A DNA stretch of 64,000 nucleotides, from contig MU001693.1 in assembly GCA_010093515.1 (NCBI GenBank), positions 208,190-272,189 of the forward strand, read 5' to 3'. Below the pieces are notes generated by a model. It had not been told where the DNA came from, made no database searches, and saw only the letters and a list, made by a program, of their open reading frames with translations. This document shows positions 42,877 to 56,061 of this stretch, one piece after another (the first letter of the stretch is position 1; every line of letters begins with the position of its first letter). The translations under genes and the position numbers were made by a program. Source of the DNA: Lineolata rhizophorae (lineage: Eukaryota > Ascomycota > Dothideomycetes > Lineolatales > Lineolataceae).

Positions 42877-45038
42877 GATAATATTCTATGTTGGTGAGGT
42901 ACTGCTTGCATTATTTTAACTGGCCTTACGTTTACTTTCTGAACAGCAGCTTATTTTTCCGTGAAAACGAATAATTTCGGAAACGCCATAAACCCGTATG
43001 GTAAGATCTACGTCGTATGTTTGGACTCTCTTCACCAAACAGAAGAAGCGTAGCTATTATGCGATGTGATGGGTTGGTAGTAAAGGGGAGCGGTGCGACC
43101 AGTCAGAATGTTTGAAATCTCCTGATTTCGGGGAAAACTTTTACTAGAGCCAGCTCTGCCGCCGATCTAGTACTAAGTCAAGTTGCTGGCTGTCCGTGTT
43201 TCCCCTCTAGTCAACGAATATAGCAGCTGGTAAGTTTTTGATTCGCAGCTGGAGAAAATCCAGTCCAAGGTTTCTTTGGAGGGGGCGAGAGAGGTAGGTA
43301 TTCAACTCCTTCGAATCTGTCGCCCTGTTAAACCACAAGAAGTGTCATGTTCTCTCAATTGCAGACAGCTGATGATTCATTCGCTCTAAGCGTTCGAGTG
43401 TTTGGGGAAGAGCTCCTATGTGAGAAATCACGCTGGCCCTAAAGACCTTATGTGCTTAATAAGATACGTAATGTGACCCGTCAAACTTCGACATTGAAAT
43501 GTGGTAAATGATGGCCACTCTGGATAGCGAGCTTGTCCTCGGCGACGACCATCTTCGAAGTTGGAAGACTCCCTCATGTCCTTATCACTTCTTTGAAATC
43601 ATCAGCCTTGAAAAGCATCCAACGCGAAGGGAACTGTTAGACTCGTAAGAGCCTGTGATGTTAAATATGTAGATGATTGAAGTAGACGTGGTAGGATTGG
43701 TATACATGCGCGCTCGCAGACGAAAGTGGTTGAAGTAGGGAACTAAGTATGGCATACGCAGTAGTTCGATGATCTTGGAAAACAGCCTACACAAACCGGA
43801 TGTAGAAATGACGTAAATTTGACCCTTAGAGTTAAAAAGCAGATTGAATGTATGCAACGAAAAGGCGTTACTTTATGCAGTGTCTCTGAAGCTAGCATTA
43901 ACTTTATATAGTTCATTTCCCCCACAGCTTTGGTAGGCCAAGTGTGTAATCCAAGACGCCGGGCTTCCCAACAAGAAATACAAGAATGAGGAACAAGACG
44001 TGAAAGGCCATTAGTCATTTAACCGCAAGCCTTTTGCATCATAGCATGGAAGGAAGTATACCGTACTATACCGCGTAGGTAGAAGAGATGGAGAGCACCT
44101 GGGATGAGGTGAACAGTTGCGTAATTAGTCGTCCAAGTGCAGAGTTGGCAACATTGGCAATGGAGCTCCGCAGTTCCTGACGAATCCAAAAATAGAGAGC
44201 AAGCAGCACTCCGTACTTGTGGCCCGATCGACAACGTCACCGCAAGCCACCCCCGGTCTTTCAATCCAATTAACCTCCGCCATTAGCCGAACATCCAGGT
44301 GCTTTCGCTCGTCCAGCAAAACAGAGCCTTTCCTCGAGTTCCGAGAGATCCAGCACACCCACATCGTGTCCGCAGTGGAGCCAATACACTTACCGTGCCG
44401 CATTTGGGCTAAGGCTCGCTGGTCTTCCCTAGCGCGGGAACGGGAGGATTTTCCGCCACCCTGGAGAGTGCCCGGGGGAATAAGGTGACACCACGCGCCA
44501 TCTTCGTACTTACATAGTACGCAAACTGCTGCAAATATCTGCGAAGTCGAATCCGTTGGGGTTTGTTGCAGACAGGCTGTAAAGGGCGTGCATTTTCGTC
44601 ATCCGGCTTCGCGATGCGCGCAGGATGGCCTGCGCGCAATTTATCTGTGCGTGCTTTGCCTGCAGGGCCGAGGAAAGCAAAATAGGCCAAGGGGAAAATT
44701 TTCTTGGACGGAGCTTCGAGAAAGGACAAAGTGGCCGACCAATTGTGGGGAGACAGCCGTTCCCGACCCACAAAGTGATGTGACGTCTGCAGGTCCGAGA
44801 GGGAGGGGAGGCCTGAATTCGGTCCCATGATCGCCGCATTCCCCTGCGTCTAGCTCGAGTTCTCGAATTCAATAAATATCGGCTAGCTCTTGCGGCGAGC
44901 CCGAAACCTCTTTGCTTTGGATTCCTCACCTCATCCCACACTCGTTGAAGATACGGTCAATTGGTAGCGATTTTCTGCACTTTGTACTACTCTTCGTCAA
45001 CCTAAGGCTATTCGCATTTGCTGCCGGCAATAATAATC
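42877..45038. other. AT-rich island and upstream region of the GH17 gene
   Basis: No intact gene. 42.9-44.0 kb is AT-rich with stops everywhere and may hold more of the decayed NLR-like gene, but I cannot identify it. From 44.2 kb the GC content rises; minus frames at 44409-44941 carry no motif. An aataaata motif at about 44870 could serve as a TATA-like element for the GH17 gene. Confidence 0.45.
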
Positions 45039-46186
45039 ATGAGATTCCTCTCTGTCGCTACCGCTCTCATTGGCGCCATAACCGGTGCAGAGGCCTACTG
45101 GAAAGGTTTTAATGTGTGAGTCTAAGCTTCACTTATTGGCCTGAGGCCGAGCTGTCTGTGCTGCCGTCAGTGCTCACTTAACCTCTCTTGCTCGACCTTG
45201 CGTGTACAATTTGGGCTTTTCTCGCAGCCAAATTTGACGATCGCATGTCATTGGAGCGTCTGAAAGTCGCAGCAATTGAAATCGACTGACAGTTAAAAGT
45301 GGCGCCAACAATCCCGATGGCTCCTGCAAGACTCAGGCCGACTGGGAAACCGCCTTCACGGTGATGCAATCCCAGCCTGGCTACTTCACCTCGTTCCGGC
45401 TCTTCGCCTCATCCGACTGCGACACGCTGGCGCGGGCTGTCCCCGCCGCCATCAGCACTGGTAGCCAGCTCCTCGTCGGCGTTTGGGCGACTGATGATGG
45501 ACATTTCGGCGCCGAGAAGGCTGCGCTCGAGGCCGCCATTAACCAGTATGGCACCGACTGGATGATTGCCATCAGCGTCGGCAGCGAGGACTTGTACCGT
45601 GGTGACATCTCGGGCGACTATATGGCGCAGAAGATTTATGATGTCCGCGGGATGGTGCGGGCTATGGGCGTGGACAAGGAGGTTGGGCATGTGGATACCT
45701 GGACTGCTTGGTGAGTTGACTTCGATTATTCCTAGCGCTGCGTGTACGACATGCGCGTGGTAAGTAACTAGTTAATGCGCAAAAATGCTAACGCACAACG
45801 CGAACAGGGTCGATGCTGCCAACGAGGTCGTCATCACCGCCTGTGACTTCGTCGGTATGGACGGCTACCCCTATTTCCAAGGCGCCACCATCGAGCAAGC
45901 TCCCGAAGTCTTCTGGCAATCCGTGACCGACACGCGCAATGCCGTCAACCGCGTCAAGCCTGGCACCTGGGTCTGGGTGACCGAGACGGGCCACCCCGTC
46001 TCCGGTGATAACTTCGGCCCGTCCGTTGCGAGTGTCTCGAACGCGCAGAGCTATTGGAACCGCGTCGCGTGCGAGTGCTTCAACTCTGTCCACGTCTTCT
46101 GGTACGCGTACCAGGACTACAACTCCAACCCAAGCTTTGGCGTCATCGATGCCAACCTCAACTCTATCTACGACCTAAGCTGCTAA
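45039..46186 (+). CDS. secreted GH17 beta-1,3-glucanase / transglucosylase (Bgl2-like)
   Basis: Three exons, 45039-45115, 45300-45710 and 45808-46186; 288 residues. A signal peptide (MRFLSVATALIGAITGAEA) precedes YWKGFNVGANNPDGSCKT, the typical start of mature Bgl2-like glucanases. The acid/base glutamate is E122 in SVGSEDLYR and the nucleophile E222 in WVWVTETGHP; DFVGMDGYPYFQ lies between them. The C-terminus ends soon after the barrel in SVHVFWYAYQDYNSNPSFG, with no GPI signal or binding module, so the protein should be released or held in the wall non-covalently. It cleaves or re-links beta-1,3-glucan in the wall. Intron 1 (184 bases) uses GTGAGT and an AAAG acceptor; intron 2 (97 bases) has branch CTAAC. 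Confidence 0.93.
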
Positions 46187-49003
46187 GTAGGTCATCGGCT
46201 GTCGAAGGTCGCTGAGATAAGTCGGCTTGATCGTGCATAATTGATGAACGGACGGATGTACGATATGCCAGGTGGAAGCGTGGAAGATAAAGCAATAAGA
46301 TGTCGTAAAAGACATTTCACTGTACCTACTGCTGCATATAATCTTTAATGAGCAATAATGATGGATGGATTCAATAAAAATCTGTGCATCGCCGGAGAGC
46401 TGCAAGTAGTATTAAACATATAAACAGCCGACCGAAAACCCTTCTTACACAGTATTCAATTTGCTTACCCTGGGCGGGTGCTCTATGGCAAACCAACACC
46501 CTTCAAGGCACAGTTGTTTGACGAAACGCATTATGGTGGTGACCAAAGATTAGCGATCTTTCACGTGGCAAATCTTGTACAGAATATTTGCTTGGGTTAG
46601 TATCGCAAGAATGCCGCCCAACAAAAAGTAAATACGATTAGTAAGGTCGCGGATTCAACCATTGCACGTGATGATTAGAACCATCAAATAGGACCGTGAT
46701 ACGCTCTGTAAGCGTCTGCTTCATAATCCAAGTGTTGGCGCCGAGAAGTACGGCCGACGTTCGATTTTACGACTATCACCTAGACAACTTCCACTTTGGG
46801 AGAGCTTGGTATGTACTCGATTAGGGACAACCTGGGGAACGCGCGGTCAACTCCGGCTTGGTTCGTCCCGGCCGGGTCCTGAAAAATGCCGTAAGCGGTC
46901 GGGATCGCCACTGCCTTGAACACGGCGTCTGCCCAGAGCCTAGCTGGTAGCGGGCCGTTGGCAAGAACGCTACCACATCGCCATGGGGCGGGCCGAGGAC
47001 TGTAGTCAGGGAGGAGTTGACCATGCTGGTGGTGCTCAGAGCAAGATTCCAACCCAAGTGGGAGTCAGATGCAACATTGGAATGCCTCAAATCTGAGGCC
47101 ATGTACATTAGTAAGCTTTAGTTAGCGCGGGTCGCGAAAATCGGGCGATTCGCCGAAGATTAGCCGCGGACACCCCCCCTTCGGCCGAAGCGTGCCGGCA
47201 TGGGAGTAAGAATATACCTATCTACCTACCTACCTACCTACCTGCCCAGAGCCTAATTCTTGGTGAAGTGGGTTTCGTATGTGGCCGCTGTCACGAGACC
47301 CGCAATCGATCCTTCGAAGGCCGAATATCCGAACCCTTGCGATGAGACTCGCAAATCGATCCAATGCCTCTTTCTAGCCGTTTGTTGCGATGTTACCACG
47401 TGCTGCGTTTGCTAGGGTTGCTGCAAACATGTCACTGTGTTCACAATGCTATAGGATCGACGTCCTTGGAGGTGAGGACAAAGAGGAGATTGCTTTTTGA
47501 GGGGAACGAATAAGGACAAAAGAGGAGAAAAGGTCGAATCAATTACAAAGAGCGATGTTGCCCTTGAAGGCATTTTCACATCGCGTCTCCGTCTCTCTAC
47601 TGCAGGGTAGTAGGGACACGGAAACGTCAGTAGGCACCCAGTAAAGCTCTTAGTGCTCTAATCGGACAAAATCATTGGATGTCTTAACACTGGGAAATAT
47701 CCATACTTAAACTTCTGGACTATCTCTAGAACATCATCGTGGGACTGTTCAGGCGAATCAAATGTTCCCGAGAACTTGTCTCTAGTTCTTCCTTCGAGGT
47801 TGTTGAAAACTCCTAGATGAGCTTGTAAAACAAAGTACGCTCGCCTAATAGACAATTTTCACAACTTAGATCAGTTAAGGCTATAGCTACGTCCAACGCA
47901 TCTCAGACCACGTGGTTGAGGCTTGTATAAGGTGTCTACGCGTGAAGCTGCAATGACGTTAGACTTGGGTGCCGGAGGCCATCTAAAAGTGGCGTATTAA
48001 ATAAGACGTAGCAAGGATTGAAAGATAGATCGCAAAAATCTGGATCTAGAAAAATGAGACTGGTGAAAACTTGGCAAGTCCTCCTTGACGAGGAGCCTTG
48101 ACCGCAAGGCGGCCAGGCATGCGGTGGTTATTATTATGGCTGACGAGTCGCCTCAAAGGGCCACGCGTGTCCCGGTTAGATGCGTGGGTCGCGGAGAATA
48201 TAGCAAGGGTGGAATCGAGATGGGTAGACGCTTTGACGAAAGAGTTTCCGGAAGATCACGAAGGATGCAGCGACCAGTGCGCGGTGGGTGAATTGTGTGT
48301 GAGACGTCTAGGCCGTCACATGCGTGCGCCCGGCCCAGTCGCGGGTGCGCCTGCTACTGCGGCAGGCGGCGGCCTGGCAACGCGCGTGGAGGCGGGACCC
48401 CCTGCCCGTTTAGAACAACAACCGATGCGCCCAACTCCAGACACTCCTTCCCCAGCCACGGACTTCTTCCACCTCAACACCACCCACCCCGTGCCGGCGC
48501 GCACACCCGTTCCTTTCCCCGGATCGCCCTCGGACTACTAACCCCAGATACAGCATCTCCCGCCGCGGGGGACCACCGCCGACACGGCGACCGGCCGACC
48601 ACCTCCAGCACCGGACGCCACGACCGACCACGACGCCAGGGCCCCCAACAAGCGAAACTGCTGCACAGGGGGGATCTGGATCTTCACCGCCACCACCGGG
48701 ATCGCAACCACGACGCTTCTGGCGCACGATTCCTACGTGGCACGGCACGGCTGCGCCTCCTGAAGGCTCTGGACTCACCGACGGATTCTTTTCCTGCTTG
48801 TACATACCTTGCATCGCCCCTACACCGCGGAGACACGGATCCAACAACCCCGTCCATGAAGTAGACCTGCGCCCATTAGGGAAGTCGGGAGCGTTCACAT
48901 TGCGCCGCGCAGCGTCGAGGCCTTGATTGAGCGCTTCTTCTCGAGCCTGCACATAACTACGTAATACCTACTTCGCCTCCTCCCATCTGCAATATTCGCA
49001 GCC
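46187..49003. other. intergenic region before nudE
   Basis: 2.8 kb. Minus frames at 46780-47108 and plus frames at 48098-48864 lack motifs and splice support. The final 100 bases are the nudE leader. Confidence 0.45.
47215..47243. repeat. TACC tetranucleotide microsatellite
   Basis: About seven tacc/tatc units in tandem on the plus strand, in intergenic sequence. Confidence 0.85.
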
Positions 49004-51056
49004 ATGGCGCTCGATGACGCTCCGTCGTCTCCTGCGGTTGGGCGCGGTAGCCTGGAGGAGGAGTTGGCCTACTACAAGTCGCAATATGAGCAGCTTGAAG
49101 TCGAGCTGCAGGAGTTTCAGGCTAGCAGCCGAGAACTCGAAGCGGAACTGGAGAGGGACGTTGAGGCATCTGAAAAGCGAGAGCGCAAGCTGCAGGAGAA
49201 GGTTGAAACGCTTGGCTTTGAGGTGGACGAGTGGAAGGTTAGTGCACACATGCAAGACGTTTCCGAATACTCCTGTTAGATCTCCTAGTCATGTGGACGA
49301 GAGACTCCTTCGATTTACTTTTTGCTTTGGGTTTCTCGTTTCTAGAATGTACGAGGCCAACTAACCCCACTTACTTCAACAGACCAAGCACAAACAGTCG
49401 AAGCAGGAAGCAAACAGTGCTCAAAATGCTCTTCAGAAAGAGATCACCACTCTCCGCGACACCAACCGGACTTTGCAGCTGCGACTGCGCGATATTGAAG
49501 TTGCAAATGACGACTTCGAGCGACAAGCCCGCAACCAAACCTCCTCGCTCGAGGACCTTGAGTCAAAGTATAATGTGGCGATAGAGCGAGGAGTCATGCT
49601 AGAGGAGGAGATTAAGGCTGGCGAGCAAGAGCGCGAGGCCCTGCGCATCGAGACGCAGCGTCTTCGTGACGAGCTATCTGACCTGAAGGTTGAAGCGGAG
49701 ATTGTGCAGGAGAGGCTCCGTAGCGCGGAGGATCAACTTACACGGCAACATGAACGCAATGTTTCCCAGAGCCTCCACACTCCAACCGAGCCCGTGGCAG
49801 CACGACCGCGTTCGGCAATGTCCGAGGCATCAACGTCGGAGGCGCTTTCAAGCCCAACATCAGCAACCACCCCGCCGCAGCTGCTCAAGTCGGAATCGAC
49901 GATATCTGCGACCCCACCCTCGCCGCCACTATCGGAATCGTCGTCTGCCAATGTCCAAACGAAGACAACACCTGCCACACCTATTGCCGCGCCCAAGCCC
50001 CGTGGTGCTTCTTCCGCAAAGCTCGATCCGCATACTACACCTCGCCCGTACTCGCAACGCCCACGACACTCGCGCGGTCCCTCTATTCCTGTCAGTTCGA
50101 ACACTACATCTGGTCGCAACACTCCCTCAGTCGCCTCGCGTCGCAGCAACATTGGCCCTCGCAACGTGCGTACTACCTCCGGTGCCGGCGGTGGTGGAAC
50201 CGCGGCTGGTCCCAACGGCGAACTTCCACGCTCCGGTTCGCTGTACCAGATCCGCGGCCTCATCGGCAAGATGCAGAAGCTGGAGCAACGCGTGCAGAGC
50301 GCGCGCTCCAAGCTGCCAGCTCCAACGCACACTCCGCCCCGCGCCTCGCCTCGTAACAGCTCCGCACTCGGCAATCACGCTACGCCGCAGGCCGGCGCCC
50401 CGAACTCGCAAATCCCGTCCACCGTGACCGTCCGCTCTGCCCGCAAGCGCACCTCGCAATCTACGACGGCATCCTCGCGCAACGGCGACGGCCCAACGGC
50501 CAAACCGAACCGCCTCTCCTTCGGCGCGAGCGCCCGCGGCGGCGCGGGCGCGGGCGCGGGCGCGGGCACGGGCGAATCGCGCCCGAGCTCCCGCGCCAGC
50601 GTGGCGTCCCACTCGTCGACGCAGGGGCCAGGCGGCTTCGCCCGCCCCAGCAGCCGGAGCAGCATGTCGGGCGCGCGCACGCCGCTGGGACACTACGGGT
50701 CGACGGCAAGCGAGACGGGCGGCGGCGCGGCCACGGCGCAGCGCCGGCCGCGGTCCTCGCTGGGCGGTCACGACCAGCAACAGGACGGCGCCAACTTCGC
50801 GACGCCGGTGGCGCGGCGCACGACCGGCGGCGGCGGTGTCGGCGCGGCGAGCGCCTTCGACGGCTCGGCCATCCCGACGCCCTCGGGGCTCCCGAGGCGT
50901 CAGAGCGGCGGCGGATTGTATGCGGGGAGTCGGCGGGCGAGCAATGTGGGAGTGGCGGCGGGTGGGGAGGGCGGTGCGGGCGGGTCGTCGGTGGGGGATA
51001 TGGGGCCGCCGCCGTCGGGGAGGAGGAAGCTGAGTGAGGTGGGGGAGACGTACTAG
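49004..51056 (+). CDS. nudE: nuclear distribution protein NudE (RO11)
   Basis: Two exons, 49004-49237 and 49383-51056, encode 635 residues; the 145-base intron has donor GTTAGT, branch CTAAC and acceptor CAACAG. NudE links LIS1/NudF to cytoplasmic dynein and is needed for nuclear movement in hyphae. Residues about 16-190 are an unbroken coiled coil ([20 protein letters not shown], then [20 protein letters not shown]), the conserved NudE part that binds LIS1 and dynein. The rest is low-complexity Ser/Pro/Arg/Gly with GAGAG runs and probably disordered, as in mould orthologs. The protein is slightly longer than the Aspergillus one, mostly in the tail. An unspliced start would end at 49279. Confidence 0.92.
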
Positions 51057-54000
51057 TTGGGGTGCCGGTAGGGAATGAGTAGTCCTGGCTCTTACGAGCT
51101 TCTGTGCGTGTGCGTGCGTGGATCGAGGGGAGTGATGCGTGTTGTCCTGCTGGTGCTTTTGGACGGCATCCTCATTCTCATCATCATGATCATCGCTTGC
51201 ATTTTGGGCGGCGTTGGTTGAGCTGGGGGGTTGGGAAAGGGAGGGGTGAGGGGAAACCGAACTACTGGATTGCCGAAGGGCTCGGCGTTAATTCGTTGGG
51301 GCTGGATAACTGGGGATTGGTTCGGAATGCCTGAGTTGAGATGTTTCTTCGACTCTGACCGCCTTAGGTTTTGGGGGCCGGTGTTGATGTTTTCCACTTA
51401 CGCCGGCGGCCTCCTTGTCATGTCACGAATATTTTCCTTTGTATGGATGGGAAACTATTTCCTCACGCGGACTGTTTTGAGCCTCCTTTTTTTTTCCTTT
51501 GTACTTGAATTTGATACCTCGAGACGTTTGCTTGCTTTTGGCAGTGGGCCTGGACAGAGGTGCTGGGGTGGAAGTGGTCTGTGGAGAGGGGGAGTAGGTA
51601 GGGGTTGTGGATGAGTAGAGCACGGAGTAGAGCAGCCTAGAAGTAGATAATATACAAAATTGGCAAATTGACGGTGTAAGACGTAAATTGTGACATTAGA
51701 CGCATAGTTGGGAAGCGAGACTTTGCAATTCTTGGAGTGTTCAAAACGGGGCGTGTAGCCATCAAATTGACGCCACGGCAAGGCGGACAACGTGCCTGAA
51801 TCTTCCCCTTTGAGAAACGCTTTTTCCCGATCATGATGCCAGTTTTCCAATTACCAGGGCACTCCTCGGGCTCCGCCCGGCGGAGCGGAGCGGAGAGTCA
51901 GAGCCGCGTCTGCCGTTCCAGATTCAGGCAGGCATAGCGGGAAAGCCCGCGCCGAGCGGGACGCAAGGAGCCCTGAAATGCTTGGCCGGGTAGCTTAATT
52001 CCACCGGGGAAAGCCCCTTTCTTACCTTACGGGAGCTGAGACGGGGTTGTTCCAGTCCAGCAGCGTTCGTTGTGGTTCTGTTCGGGATGCGTGACAGGGG
52101 TATGTTGGGGAGGGGGGGAGGGAGGGGACGAAAAGTGGCGTGATTCTTTGCTTGGACAACGTCCGTCTGATTTAGCTCCCGCTTTGCGAGGGTGATTGGA
52201 TGGACATCAGACCATTTTTTTGCTTGTGGAGAGGAGGGCGGGGGATCGACGACGGGGCCTTGCTTTGCGGCTGCCGCCCGACTGTGGATTCTAACGGCCC
52301 GCTGCGTGTGGGTTTGGGGTTGTGGTTCTTCTGGTTGGTAGGGCTGAGGTGGGTGGGTGGGTGGTGGATCTGGGTGAGGACGTCAGTTCGCGATTGCGAC
52401 AGTGCGGTTTGCTGCGTGTTGCAGATGACTGGTGCTCTAGATAAGTTATCGGATGGCTATTGTGATGGAGGAGTACTTAAATGATCTTCTCCGTCTTTCA
52501 CATCTTTATGATCGCTTATAGCAGCTGAATGTATGAGCGAGGCTTGCTCCAAAGGGGCTCTTTCAGGGTCAGAAGGCATTTCTATCGTCGCGTGTCGATT
52601 TTAAACAGATGATAACGATCGAATATACTAATTGAGGGCACAGGGATCATTTCGAGTGTAGAATTCTATCGGCATGCTGTAATCTCCAAGGCCATGGTCG
52701 AAGGGGACGGACGACCATGGCCTCGGAGTACAACAGAGGCTTCCCCGGCCAGCGAAGGATGCCGAGCGAGCAAGGAACCGACCACGTTGGCCGCCTCGAA
52801 TTGAAGACAGGAGAAGTGGACCCTGCTCCGGGAGTTTCCACCGGCCAGGGACGGGAGAGCCGCAAAGCCGCTTAGAGTGCTTGACTGCGGCTGATCGACA
52901 TACTCAACCTCGTCGCATCCATGCCGTACGAAAGCACATACTTCATCCTCACATGTGCCCAGTTGACTGGACGAAATCTACGTATCCGCGCGAGTGACTT
53001 CGTCAGAGTACATACTTGAGCGACCGTATGTAGCACGTACCTGCTCAGCCCTGATTGCCGCCCGACGCCGTAGTGAGCTGGAAGCGATGCATCATGATAT
53101 GCGCCATCGGCACTCCGCTCCACACCCGCGACCCGGCTCATAGGCTCCCGCTAGCGTGCAGCCGCAATGCCGAGCGCGAAGTGACGAAAAGTGTGCAAGT
53201 TACCACGGGAGTGCCCTTCCTGCGGAGCGGAGCGGGCGGGGCGGCCAGGGGGCGCCGGGCGGAAAAGGCCTCAAAAGAGAACAATCAAAATCGCCCGCGT
53301 AGCAAGTCCCCCGTTTAGGTTTCGCGATAGGACCTGAGGCGGCTCGCTGATCAAGGGGAGCGCCTTGCGATATGTGGCTGCGACGGAGTCCGACGGCGGA
53401 GAGCCGACTCCGTGTCCCACGCCCGCAAGCAGCTCGCCAGCCACAGCTGCCGAGAAAGGGCGGCGGAGCGATGCCAACTCGCGCGCCACGGCATCGGGTA
53501 CCTGGTGTAGCGCGCGCTATGTGTGTATGCGTATGTACCTACATAATGTACGTCGGCACGAGTGGGACTCCATCTTCCGTAAAGGAGGTGCACTACGCTA
53601 TACTCCGTACGCCTTTTTCTCCCCAGTCTAAAAATATATGTGGACGCTAGAAAGCGTCAATAAACGATCGCGATATTGAGCGAATTGACGGCGCTGGCAA
53701 TGCCCGCCGATCTGGCGCTTTACCGCTTGCGTGGGCCTCATGCCTACGTGGTAGGGTCTAGCATGTACCGGGCAGGCCTTAGCCCTGAAATTGAGCCTTT
53801 CTTGTCTTGGATGCGCTCGCTTGGCGGACTCGTTCTGAGGTCAGATTGCGGCTGGGCTGACGCTTTGCGGCATTCGCACCGCCCTCATGGGCGCGGCCTG
53901 GAGGCGAGGACACGAAAAGCGACGTTATCTGGCGGTAAGAGATGTACATATGTATATCCGACGACTAACCATTCTGATGCACAGTCAGCGAGAGCCAAGG

Positions 54001-56061
54001 GCAATCAAAGCGACATTTTCTTCTTGATGCGTGCTGGAGTTGTCGGGGCGGAAGAGAGAGAGCGGGATGCTAGGGGATGGGGGCGCTAGGCGCAGTGGCG
54101 CACGACCTACATAGCAAAATGCAGCGGGCGGTCCTGTCGCCGCCCGTACTACATGCCCAGGTACCTATGTACGTACCCACTCCGTCCATCGATAACGGGC
54201 CCCGCTGGGTGAGCTTCCCGGGCGCCCGAAACCCCGTAGCGGCCCCAACGCTCGAAAAGCTTCGCTCCAAGAAACGGCCGCTCGTCCCTCAACAAACAGA
54301 CAACCGTTCGTCCGCACGCCGGGCTCGCCCCCCCAACCGGCACGTAGTAGCGTGCGGTGCCGTCTCAACCCGGCTCGCGCTGCACATCTGGCGTCGCGTC
54401 AAGATGCTGGTTGAGAGCAAAAGAAAAATTACGGCCCGGACTGGGTGTTACCGGTCAGATTCCATCCTCACGACCTGCCAACCGCATGTCCGCCTGGCTT
54501 GGCCGGCTGAGAAGGGTCCAACTACTCTCCGCCGCCGCCGCAGCGCAGCAGCACAGCAAAAACCACGCCCCCGAAACGCGGGGACCTGCGCAGCTCTGAA
54601 AAATTAGAATTTCGGTCGACGATCTCTCAAGCCACGGCCGGGGACGGCTTAGGCCCCTCCGCTTGGGGGGGCGCAGGCGCAGGGCGCTGCGGGATTCGGT
54701 CATTGGGGAGGGGAAACGCGCGAGCCCGATTGGGTATAGCAGCCGAGGCGCGCGGCGGACCCGTCGGCCTCCCCCCTTCCAGGTGCTTGGGGATGCGGGC
54801 AAAGCAGAACGCGTGCGTGCGTGCAGTCTCAGCTCAACATCCAGCCCGCATTGGGAACTTTGAGGGAAGGGGGGGGGGTTAGGAGGGCTAGGGGGGGCGT
54901 TCGAAGGGCGGACCGTAATTTTATCTCTCTGCACGTAGGTACTCCCGCCGAGCTGGCCGAAGATTTGCGGCTTCGCGGCGGTGGGAACGCGGGATAGCCA
55001 GGCAGGCCGGAAGGAAGGACACACCCGGACCCTTGCGACTGCCGTCATCCCCGTATGCGGCCTGGCGTTGAGTTCAGCATCCGTGCCGTGTGTATGTCTT
55101 GTATAGCCAGCCCCCAACACGCCCCCGAGAGTAAGAATATATCAAGAAGGCACGCCCGCCCAGCAGCGCCCGCGCTCCCGCTCTCAACCTTTTCCTTCCT
55201 TTGCTCGATCCCCCCTTCCCCATCCTCACCTGCCTCGATCCTGCCTACCTCCCTTTCCCTCTCCCCGATCCAGCAGGCCCGCGTGTGCAATTGCCAATCC
55301 GTCCGCGTTGGCAGCACCGCACTTCCCGCATACGAACCGGACCTTCCTAGCAGCCGAATCGGGTCTCGGCTGCTCTGTACTAGACGACCCTTCCTGAACA
55401 GCTGCCTGCGCCGAACGGCTTCCCCTTACTCCAGTCGAATTCCGTTTCGATATTCGCCTCTCCTTTATTCTTTCCTACATCTTAATACCCTCCTGCGCGT
55501 GTCTTTCGAAATCGCCGCCTCTCGAGCCCACAACCGGAGCTATTTTCGAGAGAACGACCGACGTTCCTGCGCGGAAAACGGCCAACTTTGTTGGGGGCTA
55601 CTTCTCGTCATTGGACCGCTAAAAGCCTGGCTTTCCCGTCCGCGGCTCAGCCAGATATCTCTCAGCTCAGCTCGGCCGCCCTGCAGAACTGGGGGGTTGG
55701 GAAACGCTTTTGAGTGAGCCACCCGTTTTCGGAAGGGTAAGCTTCTCCCTCTCTCCCGCAGCGCCGCCGCCGCCCCTCGGCGGTTTAAAAAAAGAGCACA
55801 CAGCCGCCATTTTGCACACCGCACGTCACGGCGCATCGGCCACGCAGCGAGCACTGGCAGCAGCACAAGCCAGTTAGCAACCGCGATCGCTTGCAGGGCC
55901 CGCATCCCGCCGTTTTCCCTTTGCAAAAAGCCCCGGTCACTCTTTTGCAGGAAAAAGCAAGGTACAGCAGCTAAAACAGCACGCGCGCGCGTGAACAGCA
56001 TCGTCCCCGAGAATCGTAGAACGGAGAAAGTTTACGGGCCCGCTCCCTTTCAACACAGGCC
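51057..56061. other. 5-kb intergenic region and leader of acc1
   Basis: No gene recognised. Frames at 54077-54607, 54455-55120 and 55055-55717 are Arg/Ser/Pro-rich, mutually antiparallel and motif-free. A G-run region is at 54864-54898. From about 55140 the plus strand is CT-rich with many short ATG frames, which fits a long transcribed acc1 leader with possible upstream ORFs. Confidence 0.5.
54864..54898 (+). repeat. G-run tract
   Basis: Runs of seven or more G separated by short spacers on the plus strand, a candidate G-quadruplex about 1.2 kb before acc1. Confidence 0.6.

Noticed and set aside
46780-47108. minus-strand frames of about 90 codons downstream of the GH17 gene
   Set aside because: Two overlapping frames look weakly protein-like, but I could match neither to a family and saw no splice support.
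47215-47243. TACC repeat as telomere-like or CRISPR-like array
   Set aside because: A plain tetranucleotide microsatellite; fungal telomere repeats are TTAGGG-like and there are no spacers.
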